IMG/VR virus record: IMGVR_UViG_3300042864_000424
Span: 1 to 25,968 of that record
Strand: one strand, 5' to 3'
From: a virus
DNA length: 25,968 bases
Position numbers and translations under genes: made by a program
The notes under the pieces: model-generated
Told to the model about the DNA's origin: nothing
Database searches by the model: none
What the model saw: only the letters and a program-made list of their open reading frames with translations
Part shown: positions 14,090 through 22,234 of the stretch, in pieces
Position numbering within the stretch: the stretch's first letter is position 1
Layout of the letters: each line of letters begins with the position of its first letter

Positions 14090-17000
14090 TTATAAAGTGG
14101 CGTTTATTTTTAACTTGTTTCCCTCAGCAAGATCGCGCGCAATATCCTCACTCACAACGTACGCCTGCAACCTGTCTATCCTGTTGTTTATCGCGTCGGT
14201 CTTTGCCTCCATGACTTGTAAGAATTCATTCATGTTCCCCTGTAAACCCAAGCCTTGTATTGGTGGGTTAATAGGTGGAACCATACCACCCTCTGCGAAA
14301 CCTTTGATACCAAGTTTCCTGAATGTGGGAGAACCGCCTAATAAACTTTGTTGGCGTTGGTTCAATACAACCTCACCGCGTTTAACGTATGCAAGTACAT
14401 TGTCACCGTTTGACCGTGTTGGTATGTTTTGCTTTTGATTTACCCGTTGCCCTGTGACAACGCCGCCCTCGGCAAGTGGCTGGGCTGCAATGGTTGCAAT
14501 CTGAGCGCCAGATGCAATGCCAACGGCGGCGGCGTTTATAAAATTAATCGGAGGGGCTGAACTTGCTAAAGCTCTTTGAATAGCTAAAGCACCTTGAATG
14601 ATTGCTTGAATAATGGCAATGCGTTTTTCTTCTTTTGCGGCTTTGATTCTTATTGCTTCGGCTTCGGCTTGTTGTTGTTTTAATAATTCCTTTTGGGAGG
14701 CAATATCCCTTTCAATCCTTTTCTTTCTTATTCCCGATGCCTTTTCCGCTTTTGCCTCAAGTTCTTCAATATTATTTTCAGTTGTTTCAATTTGATTATT
14801 AATAGCATCGACTGCCTTTTGGTTTGCAATACTTTGTATAGTTCCAATAAAATTTATTAATTCATTGACACCATTTGCAATAGAATCTGTTAATTTTTCT
14901 CTATCCTCTTTTTCTTTATCCTCTTTATCTTTTTTATATTTATCCTGAATATCTTTAATCTCCTGTTCTGTCTTGTCGGTCAAAAGTTTTCTTAACCTTG
15001 CTTTTTCAGTTTCAGAAGCAAAAATTAAATCTAATTCTTTATTTAAATTATCAAGGTCATCTTGTGCTTTTTGCTTTGCAGCTGCAATTTCTCTTTCTTC
15101 ATCATTTTTAATTCCCTCAATTTGTAACTTATTAATTTTATCGTAAAATGTTTTTTCAGCCGAAACCCTTTTATCATTAATATCTTTTTCCTGCTTTTCA
15201 ATACCCTCTTTGCTTTTTATATAATTTGCCTCAGCCGCACGGCGTTCAACCAGTAAGTTTTCCATTTGCTTTGACCCTGCTTCTTCAAGTGCAATCAACG
15301 CATCAATCCTTTGTATTTCGCTGTTGTAATCATTGTCTAAGACGGTGCGCCGTCTGTTAATGTTTTCTATTTCATCTTCCGTGGTATCTTGTTTTGAGCG
15401 TGCAAGATTGACGATGGATTGAGCGACTTTAAAGTTTTGGTTTATTTCCTCAATGGCATCTTGCTTTTTCTTTTCCGCATTTAGCCCAAGTATTTCATTT
15501 TGTGTTTCAACCGCCGTTTTTATCTGCGCGTTGACCTCATTTAATTTAATGGCTATTTTCTTTTGAGCATCTGAGCCAACCACGGCGTTTGAAAACGCGC
15601 TTTGTAATTTGCTTCTTTCGTCCTCAAGGGCTGCAAGGGAACCTTCGGTAAATGATTTAGCTACATCCTTGCCTCCTTTGTTTGCGGCTTCACTTAACTC
15701 TTTGTTTTGGGCTTTTAATCTTTTCTTTTGTTCTTCGGCGTTTTGCTTTTCAAGTGCAATCCGATCCTTTTCAGCTTTCTCAATAGCTAACTTATCCTCC
15801 TTATCTATCTTTTGTTTTTCGGCTCTAAATACATCTCGATTTGCTTTTAATGCACCGCTGATGCTTCCTGTTGTAAAAAAGGTTGTTAAACCTGCCCCCA
15901 TGGCTTTTAAGGTTGCAGGAAACTCATTTGCAAAATCAAGTAAACCGCCTAATAAGTTGTTAAAAAATATCTTTGCTTTGGAGGATATAATTGTAAATTC
16001 CCCGCCAAACTTTGTGAATGATTCATTTAATTCCGATTGACTTGCTTCTAAATCTAAGTTTGTTTGATAAAGAATTTCCTGTTGTGTTTGATATTGGTTT
16101 GTTGACTTTGTTACATCGTCGGTATTTTTTAAAATCTTTTCCAACGAAAGAATATACGCCAACCCAGCATCTTCACCAGCCGAACCGAAAACGTCTGCAA
16201 TAACCGTTTGTAATTTGTCGCCCGCAACCTCGGTATCACCCATTTTACCGCTAACCAATGATAAGGCTTCGGCGGTTGTAATTGAGCCGTTGTTTAAATT
16301 CTCAAATAATTCACCTGTAAATTCTTCGCCAAATGCACCCACTAAAGCATCTTTTGAAGTCTTTGTTTGCTCCCTAATTCTTAATCCAAATTCCTTTACA
16401 ACATCCAAGCCTTTATCTGAATAAATACCCTGATTTGCCGCCTCGATTGAAATGGCTAAATAATCTTTAATACTTAATCCAGCCGCCGCAAATTGCGCTG
16501 GATATTCTTTTAGGTTATCTAAGAACTCCCCATTACTATCCGCTCCCTTTCTAAATCCTGCCTCAATCGCGTCTAATGCCTCATTAAAACCAATGCCTAA
16601 TGATTTACTTGCCGCGTTGGCTGCAACGGTTATGTCGTTTACATCTTTTTTATATGTTGTTGATATTGCTTTTGACTTGCTTACAAAGTCGGTTAAAACG
16701 TTTCCCGTCGCACCCGTAAACGCTGCCACCTGATTAGAAAGTTCTTTTGTTTCGGCAACCGATTCATTTATACTTTGAAATATTTCAGATATGCCACTAA
16801 ATAGGGTTAATGCTATTCCAATGGCGCCAAGCGATTTATTAAATGCTCCTGTGGTTTGAGTTAATCCATTTATTCCCTGAGATAAACCGCCTATTGTACC
16901 CGTCACTTGTCCCAATGTTCCCCCAAGTTTTGGAAAGAATTGCCCCAATGCCTCAGTATAACCGCCGACGTTTCTTTGGAATTGCCCAACCGTGGCATCA

Positions 17001-17392
17001 ATGCCTTTTAGCTTTTTATCAAGGTTATTGATACTTACCAATAAATCTTTTGCCTCCTGACTTGATTCCTGCTCAGCCGCCGCCAAGTCCTTGTATCGGT
17101 TGCGCTGATCATTCAACTCCTTGCTTAACTTGCGATAAGCTCCATTGGCTTTGTCGGTTGCGGTTATTTCTTCGTTGCGGCTTTTGATTTGCTCCTTAAC
17201 AACTTTGTTGACTTCCATTTGCGCTGCCTTCAAGTCAACCAACTTTGTTTCAAGTTTCTTGATTTCTTGAACGTCCGTTGTTTTCTTTAGCTCCGCGTTA
17301 ACGTCGGCAATGGCTCTTTTCAACTCCGTTGCCGTTTCAACCGTTTTTCCAAGCCCGTCTATTTGTATTTGAAAACCTATTACTTGTGCCAT
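14090..17392 (-). CDS. Tail tape measure protein (1100 aa)
   Basis: Sets tail length and is ejected with the DNA. The N-terminal about 130 residues are coiled-coil (ELKRAIADVNAELKK, LETKLVDLKAAQ). A hydrophobic stretch lies near 190-210 (GAIGIALTLFSGISEIF), and more hydrophobic helices occur around 465-510. A very long Lys/Glu-rich coiled coil follows (about 540-900). The C-terminus has the tape-measure signature FAEGG (about 1030) with GDNVLAYVKRGEVVLNQRQQ. It starts in a TAATG overlap with the 811-aa gene. Its length would suggest a tail of about 160 nm at roughly 0.15 nm per residue. Very confident. Confidence 0.93.
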   Translation of the reverse strand: MAQVIGFQIQIDGLGKTVETATELKRAIADVNAELKKTTDVQEIKKLETKLVDLKAAQMEVNKVVKEQIKSRNEEITATDKANGAYRKLSKELNDQRNRYKDLAAAEQESSQEAKDLLVSINNLDKKLKGIDATVGQFQRNVGGYTEALGQFFPKLGGTLGQVTGTIGGLSQGINGLTQTTGAFNKSLGAIGIALTLFSGISEIFQSINESVAETKELSNQVAAFTGATGNVLTDFVSKSKAISTTYKKDVNDITVAANAASKSLGIGFNEALDAIEAGFRKGADSNGEFLDNLKEYPAQFAAAGLSIKDYLAISIEAANQGIYSDKGLDVVKEFGLRIREQTKTSKDALVGAFGEEFTGELFENLNNGSITTAEALSLVSGKMGDTEVAGDKLQTVIADVFGSAGEDAGLAYILSLEKILKNTDDVTKSTNQYQTQQEILYQTNLDLEASQSELNESFTKFGGEFTIISSKAKIFFNNLLGGLLDFANEFPATLKAMGAGLTTFFTTGSISGALKANRDVFRAEKQKIDKEDKLAIEKAEKDRIALEKQNAEEQKKRLKAQNKELSEAANKGGKDVAKSFTEGSLAALEDERSKLQSAFSNAVVGSDAQKKIAIKLNEVNAQIKTAVETQNEILGLNAEKKKQDAIEEINQNFKVAQSIVNLARSKQDTTEDEIENINRRRTVLDNDYNSEIQRIDALIALEEAGSKQMENLLVERRAAEANYIKSKEGIEKQEKDINDKRVSAEKTFYDKINKLQIEGIKNDEEREIAAAKQKAQDDLDNLNKELDLIFASETEKARLRKLLTDKTEQEIKDIQDKYKKDKEDKEKEDREKLTDSIANGVNELINFIGTIQSIANQKAVDAINNQIETTENNIEELEAKAEKASGIRKKRIERDIASQKELLKQQQAEAEAIRIKAAKEEKRIAIIQAIIQGALAIQRALASSAPPINFINAAAVGIASGAQIATIAAQPLAEGGVVTGQRVNQKQNIPTRSNGDNVLAYVKRGEVVLNQRQQSLLGGSPTFRKLGIKGFAEGGMVPPINPPIQGLGLQGNMNEFLQVMEAKTDAINNRIDRLQAYVVSEDIARDLAEGNKLKINATL

Positions 17393-19827
17393 TATCCTTT
17401 TGTTACTCCGTTTACAATAACTTCATAATTTGCCCCATCGTAATGGGTATCAATGTTTATTCCAATGGTTGAACCACCAATAATATATTGAATCGTTGGT
17501 ATCAACTTTTGCCCGTTCTGGAATACAAGTACATTTGCATTCGTGTTACTTACCTGCGTTATGCCTGAGTTAACCGGTAATACAAGTACGTTTGTCATCG
17601 AGTTAAGGAACGGCGTATAAGATAACTGAATGTTTACCGTTGCCCCATTTGCTCCAACCAAGCCGCTTCCCGATCCTGTCACCGTGCCACCCTGAGGCGG
17701 TGCGCCTGCCAAAGTAATCGTATTTGAAACCTTGTTAAGGTCATTTACATTTGGCTTTTCGTCGTATAAGATAACCGTTCTTGCTGGACTATTGGATTTG
17801 GGATTGTATTCAAGTTCTTGAATGATGAAATTAGAACTTCCAATCATTCCCTTTCGTCTGAATGACAGTTGCGTTATGTCCTTGTTTTCCCATTTGACAA
17901 AGGTCGTATATTGCTTTCCAAGTTCAATGCGTTTATATGTTTGAAGATGGAAGGTTTTAAAAACGCCTTGCATCACATTTGTATAATTTGTGACTTCGTC
18001 GGAAAAAGAAAGGTTAAAATCACCGCCGCTCGGGTCATTGTAATTTACCATGAAAGCCGCAGGAAAATCAAAAGCCGAAGCCGCTGAACTTGCTTCATCG
18101 TACAAACGAACATATCCGTCTAAGCCGCTTCGCCTGCCTGCGTAATAAAGCAAACGAGGTGCCAAGTTATAATTGGGCTCAGCATCGGGAACGGTATTGT
18201 AATCGTCACCGAAAACAAGTGGCATCTGAGCCCCGTATGTTCCACCCGTGGTAATTGTAACGTCGTTTATATGAATGGCTTTTGCAAAGAAATTTGTATA
18301 TAAAAATTCAATGCCATTTGGGAATCTATCCTGGGGGAAATTATAACCCCCTGAATAAATGTTAACTCCGCGCCTTGCTTCCTCTTTGTTCGTCGTGTCA
18401 TCGTCCGTGGCATACGCCAGTACCTGACTTGATTTGTAATTATCTAAAATTGTCAATTCGCTTCCATCAATGTCACGGGTATTTAAGTCATACTTATTCG
18501 TATCCTTAAAAAAGCCGTCAAAAGTTGTAAGGGTAATCGCTCCGCTTGCGTTTGCCCTGTATCTTACCGTATAATTGTCCTTTGGGTATGCATACACTTG
18601 TTTACTTAGTACGTCGGTCTCCCATGCAAGATTGAAAATGGTTGTAAGGTCCACAATTATATCTTTGACATACCATGAATTAGGAATGATGTATTCCAAA
18701 TTTACCGTCTCTCCTTGCTCTAATCCTTCCTTTTGTGCCACCACGGACAAAGAACCATCAATAGTAAGACTAAAGGTTACGTTCTCATACCTCAGCCGCA
18801 TTTTAACCAAGTCACCTGCCACCAAGTCTCCCAGAAATTCAAGGGCAATAGAATCATTTAAAGATGTTTCATTGGTTAAATCATACGTTGAAACGTTGTT
18901 TCCGTTGACCTCAAAGAAAAGAATCAGTTCTGCGAATTGGTTTAAGTCACCAATGGAAGCCGTTAAGGTAACATTTAACTCAGCTATCAACTCGTATAAA
19001 GCATTAATCGGGACCGTGTAAACGCCACCTGAGTAATTGCCTCCTGTGTCAAAGTTGGGTGACGTTGTTTCATTTGTGAATGCAATGTCAACCGTCCCGT
19101 AATCACCTGAGGAATAAACAAAGGATGAAGGCGAAGGATTGGAAGCTCGAAGATTTACGAAGTCTGCAATGTAATCAGCATCAAGATTAAGTCCCATAGG
19201 AATAATCAAGCGGCTGAAAGGATCGGTTTTAAAAATACTGTTTAATTGGTATCCCTTATTTTGAAAAGCCTTTTCCAAGATTTGCCAAATGAAAATTGCG
19301 GGCGTCAACTCATTGTCAACAATGTACGTTTCGTTTTCCCACGCTTTCCATTTCATCAAGATGAAACAATGTTCCGAAGTCAATGGATTATAATTGGTTT
19401 TTACCGTCGCCGTGGATACGGTTATGTCTTGCCAACCCAATGACCTGACTAAGATATTACCCACGTCGGCGAACCAATCCGCATTGTTTCCAATCAATGC
19501 GACTTTGTAATTATTCGCCTTGAATCCGTGGTTCATGGCGTTTAATTCCCCTGAATCCAACCGTGCTTTTCCCGTGAGTATTGGAACGCCATTTGCCTCA
19601 AGCCGTGCAGGAAGTAACTTGTAAGCATTGGTGACAATGACATTTGGCGTCTCAATGTTTTCAAAGATTTCAATGTTTGTCTTTGTTCCGGGTAATGTTA
19701 CATTCCTTTTAGAATGCGCGCCCGATATGTTTCCAAGTTCAATATTTTCAATAGAGTAATCAATGGTTACATTGACATCCTTTTGGTTTAAATCGACTTC
19801 TTGATTATTTATAAATAGTTTTATCAT
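17392..19827 (-). CDS. Large distal tail / tail-hub protein (811 aa)
   Basis: An 811-residue protein upstream of the tape measure gene. The N-terminus (VDLNQKDVNVTIDYSIENIE, then GAHSKRNVTLPGTKTNIEIFEN, about 36-57) matches a pattern common in Bacteroidota phage tail proteins: a small beta domain with a SKR...LPGTK...IF motif. A long beta-rich middle holds no enzymatic motif that I can identify. The C-terminal about 110 residues (GGTVTGSGSGLVGANG and later repeats) look like a glycine-rich beta module. I infer a hub or Tal-like protein that contacts host surface; the name is by position and pattern. Overlaps neighbours by ATGA (upstream) and TAATG (downstream). Confidence 0.65.
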   Translation of the reverse strand: MIKLFINNQEVDLNQKDVNVTIDYSIENIELGNISGAHSKRNVTLPGTKTNIEIFENIETPNVIVTNAYKLLPARLEANGVPILTGKARLDSGELNAMNHGFKANNYKVALIGNNADWFADVGNILVRSLGWQDITVSTATVKTNYNPLTSEHCFILMKWKAWENETYIVDNELTPAIFIWQILEKAFQNKGYQLNSIFKTDPFSRLIIPMGLNLDADYIADFVNLRASNPSPSSFVYSSGDYGTVDIAFTNETTSPNFDTGGNYSGGVYTVPINALYELIAELNVTLTASIGDLNQFAELILFFEVNGNNVSTYDLTNETSLNDSIALEFLGDLVAGDLVKMRLRYENVTFSLTIDGSLSVVAQKEGLEQGETVNLEYIIPNSWYVKDIIVDLTTIFNLAWETDVLSKQVYAYPKDNYTVRYRANASGAITLTTFDGFFKDTNKYDLNTRDIDGSELTILDNYKSSQVLAYATDDDTTNKEEARRGVNIYSGGYNFPQDRFPNGIEFLYTNFFAKAIHINDVTITTGGTYGAQMPLVFGDDYNTVPDAEPNYNLAPRLLYYAGRRSGLDGYVRLYDEASSAASAFDFPAAFMVNYNDPSGGDFNLSFSDEVTNYTNVMQGVFKTFHLQTYKRIELGKQYTTFVKWENKDITQLSFRRKGMIGSSNFIIQELEYNPKSNSPARTVILYDEKPNVNDLNKVSNTITLAGAPPQGGTVTGSGSGLVGANGATVNIQLSYTPFLNSMTNVLVLPVNSGITQVSNTNANVLVFQNGQKLIPTIQYIIGGSTIGINIDTHYDGANYEVIVNGVTKG

Positions 19828-21026
19828 AGCTGAGCGACTGGCGTATTTTGGTAAATGATTTCAAAGGAAACACCAATATCCGTCGCCCTGTTGTTATCCT
19901 TGTTTATCTCACCGTTGGCAATGGTAACGTTAACATATTTGCCATTCTCAATGATGTACACCTCAGGGGAGTTAAACATTGTGGCAATGTACAAAGCATC
20001 CTCATGACTTACCGCCACCGTGACCGTCTTACTTTTGTTTGACCTTTGATTAACCTTGATAACATTTTTATCAAACGTGTTAGCCTTTGGACTTGCGGCA
20101 ATGTTCCACCGTTGCGCAAGGTTAATCGTATCTGCGTTGCTCGTTTGCTTATCAATCATTAAGCCTGTAAACTGGTAACTTTCCGCGCCACCATGTTTTC
20201 CGAACCAATGAAGCTCAATGTTATCGTTGCAATTTGGGTAAATGTAAATGCGTTGCCTTTCGCTTAGGCGCGTGTATGCCCCGTCATAAGAGCCAACGGA
20301 CACGTCGTAATAATCGTATAAATCTGGATTGGTTGGAAAATTGCCAGCGTGAAATATGGCAGTGTTTCCAAATATATTTGATACACCAACGGACAATGAA
20401 TATAAATCATTGTTTGCCGTGGAGTTTAAATTGTCAACAATGGTGACGGCTGAAGAACCAGACTTTAAATAAAACTCAAATTGAGCTGCGTTTGTTCCAC
20501 GTCCGAGGTAACTTAAAAATATGTTACCTGAGGAATTGCATTTAATAAAATCATTCCTTTGTGTTAAGAATAAGAAAGGATTTGCTGAGGGTTGGTAAAA
20601 ATCCCCCATGTCATATTCCCCATCGACAAACAAGGAAGGTAAAACGTATGCCGTGGTGCTGCTTTGCGAAGCCGTGGAGGTAACGACAAAACCCGATGAA
20701 TTAACCGTTTGATTAAACGCCGTGCAATACAAAGATGAAATAACGTCGGTATTATTTGTAAGGCTGAACCCATAAAGGTTTCCGAAGAAACTTGTTTTGG
20801 CGTTTGTCTTTGGTGCAAGCTGAGTAATCAAGAACGATTGGACATTTGTGTCAAACACTGCCGACGTTCCACTTGTCCCCGTTTGCGCTGCCAAGAAAGA
20901 ACCTTCCAATGTTTCATCAAGGTAAACATTGATTTGTTGCTGAATAACTCCCGACGGTTCAATGGAGCGAAACGCCACGGGGTAAAGGCTGCTTGAAATT
21001 GTATCGGGGTTTATCGTGTAACTCAT
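19824..21026 (-). CDS. Tail structural protein, possible distal-tail component (400 aa)
   Basis: A 400-residue beta-rich protein. Stretches such as NNDLYSLSVGVSNIFG and NDNIELHWFGKHGGAESYQFTG (key part ELHWFGKHGGAESYQF, about 272-287), and the end with VAVSHEDALYIATMFNSPEVYI, resemble Bacteroidota phage tail proteins. It sits between a gp10-like gene and the 811-aa hub-like gene, the expected region for a Dit-type protein. It overlaps both by ATGA. A tail-surface role is inferred; no catalytic motif is seen. Confidence 0.58.
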   Translation of the reverse strand: MSYTINPDTISSSLYPVAFRSIEPSGVIQQQINVYLDETLEGSFLAAQTGTSGTSAVFDTNVQSFLITQLAPKTNAKTSFFGNLYGFSLTNNTDVISSLYCTAFNQTVNSSGFVVTSTASQSSTTAYVLPSLFVDGEYDMGDFYQPSANPFLFLTQRNDFIKCNSSGNIFLSYLGRGTNAAQFEFYLKSGSSAVTIVDNLNSTANNDLYSLSVGVSNIFGNTAIFHAGNFPTNPDLYDYYDVSVGSYDGAYTRLSERQRIYIYPNCNDNIELHWFGKHGGAESYQFTGLMIDKQTSNADTINLAQRWNIAASPKANTFDKNVIKVNQRSNKSKTVTVAVSHEDALYIATMFNSPEVYIIENGKYVNVTIANGEINKDNNRATDIGVSFEIIYQNTPVAQL

Positions 21027-21550
21027 CTGTTTAAAATTGATTTGTAAAATGTTTCAACCGTGGTTTCAATGCTATATGTAATCGCCCTGTTTATCAACTC
21101 AGCCATTTCAGCCTCTTTCTTTTCCAACGCCTGTTCAATAAAGCCCGTGCGCTTTCCTGTTTGTGAATGCTTTTGACTTTTAATCGTTGGCATTCCTTCT
21201 TTTTTATGTTTACTTGCAATGGCGAAGGCTATTGATTTAGCTTCTTTATCGGAAGCGCCAAACCTTTGTTTAGCATATTTCATTAAGCCTTTAATGTATT
21301 CGCTTTCCTTCCGTCCGCTTCCTGGGTAATACGGAATCTTTGTTGCAAGTACCCCTTTGTTATTTATTGCCATGTAATCAGGAACAAAGCCCTCAATGAT
21401 TAATTCATTTGTTTGGAATCGTATTACCGTTTCCATATTCTTTATGGCTGCCCCTGTCAAGTTATGCCCTTGCGATTTCCATTCATTCGCCACGGCGTCA
21501 ATCGCCATTTGCGCAATGTTATCCGCCAACTTTTGCAATTCTTTCTCCAT
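21023..21550 (-). CDS. Tail completion protein, HK97 gp10-like (175 aa)
   Basis: A 175-residue protein with an amphipathic N-terminal helix, DAVANEWKSQGHNLTGAA near residues 18-35, then a short beta segment (IRFQTNELIIEGFVPDYM) and a basic middle (KHKKEGMPTIKSQKHSQTGKR). The C-terminal helix (GFIEQALEKKEAEMAELINRA) fits the gp10/Mu gpG-like tail-terminator pattern, where NLTG and GFIEQAL motifs recur. It starts just five bases beyond the terminator at 21555-21579, and its stop overlaps the 400-aa gene by ATGA. Family call is moderate. Confidence 0.65.
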   Translation of the reverse strand: MEKELQKLADNIAQMAIDAVANEWKSQGHNLTGAAIKNMETVIRFQTNELIIEGFVPDYMAINNKGVLATKIPYYPGSGRKESEYIKGLMKYAKQRFGASDKEAKSIAFAIASKHKKEGMPTIKSQKHSQTGKRTGFIEQALEKKEAEMAELINRAITYSIETTVETFYKSILNR

Positions 21551-21554
21551 AATG

Positions 21555-21579
21555 AAAAAGGTAACCCCGAAGGGCTACC
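21555..21579 (-). terminator. Intrinsic terminator with UUCG tetraloop inside the late operon
   Basis: In minus-strand RNA, GGUAGCCC (21579-21572) pairs with GGGUUACC (21567-21560), one G-U pair, around UUCG (21571-21568), followed by five U. The stable cUUCGg-type loop and U-run make a clear intrinsic terminator. It lies between the 129-aa fibre-like gene (ends 21586) and the tail completion gene (starts 21550). Confidence 0.8.
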
Positions 21580-21585
21580 GTGTTT

Positions 21586-21975
21586 TTATGCCACTGTCAA
21601 AGCCAATGCACTCGCGTTAAATTTCACCTCATCCCCCGTTGCAATGGTCTTACTTGCCGTCAACGCGCCTGCAAATAACATATTTCCACCCGTGATGGTA
21701 TCAAACACTGCCACGTGCGTAGCCGTTGCGCCCGATGCTGCACTTGATGTAATCGTAATCGCTGCCGTGTTCGTCAATGTCCCTGCGCCACCTGTTCCCC
21801 GTGTCCATCCACCTGCTGCAACGGCTATGCGTGTGTACAAAGCACCTGTGGCAGAGCCTGCATCAGTTGGGTCTTGTGAATACAATTGGACAAAGGTAGA
21901 CGTGGGAGCGGAAGCGAAGGTTGAGCCGTTTATCCACCCTGTGATTTGGTCTTCTAAATAATTTGAAAATGCCAT
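21586..21975 (-). CDS. Small beta-rich tail protein (129 aa)
   Basis: A 129-residue Ala/Thr/Gly-rich protein. The N-terminus SNYLEDQITGWINGSTF and the following TFVQLYSQDPTDAGSATGALYTR match a phage family usually annotated as small tail-fibre or tail-associated protein, in which YLEN...GLY..DP..AG recurs. The middle contains GATATHVAVFDTITGGNMLFAGAL, the typical HFGIFDA.TGGNLLF-type strand. It is followed by the UUCG terminator, so this gene may mark an expression step. Function in host contact is inferred from the family. Confidence 0.65.
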   Translation of the reverse strand: MAFSNYLEDQITGWINGSTFASAPTSTFVQLYSQDPTDAGSATGALYTRIAVAAGGWTRGTGGAGTLTNTAAITITSSAASGATATHVAVFDTITGGNMLFAGALTASKTIATGDEVKFNASALALTVA

Positions 21976-21994
21976 GATATTTATTTTTTGTTTA

Positions 21995-22234
21995 TTAATT
22001 TAATTCTGGGTAAATCACTGTAAATTCAATTGGTTCGCCCAAAACAGGAAGCAAGGTTTCATCGTAAATAATGTACCAAAATTGAGGGTCGTTTAATTCT
22101 GCAAATTGGTAATCTACCCAATTTTGAGTTACATCATTTGGATTCAAAGGAATGCCATAGTATTCATTGCATTGCAACTTTGCCTCAATGGCTTGGTTCT
22201 CCGTTGTATATTTGTAGCCTTTAATAGATTGCAT
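21995..22234 (-). CDS. Small fibre-associated protein (79 aa)
   Basis: A 79-residue acidic, aromatic protein beginning MQSIKGYKYTTENQAIEA, with PNDVTQNWVDYQFAE and a GEPIEFTVIYPELN end. Small proteins of this kind often follow fibre genes in Bacteroidota phages, where they might assist folding or assembly. The start overlaps the end of the chimeric tail gene by 14 bases, supporting coupled expression. The pairing is from experience of the family; no biochemical role is known to me. Confidence 0.6.
   Translation of the reverse strand: MQSIKGYKYTTENQAIEAKLQCNEYYGIPLNPNDVTQNWVDYQFAELNDPQFWYIIYDETLLPVLGEPIEFTVIYPELN

Noticed and set aside
15609-16040. 143-residue plus-strand open frame inside the tape measure gene
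   Set aside because: Low-complexity Ser/Phe/Leu product antisense to the Lys/Glu coiled coil; a codon-bias shadow.
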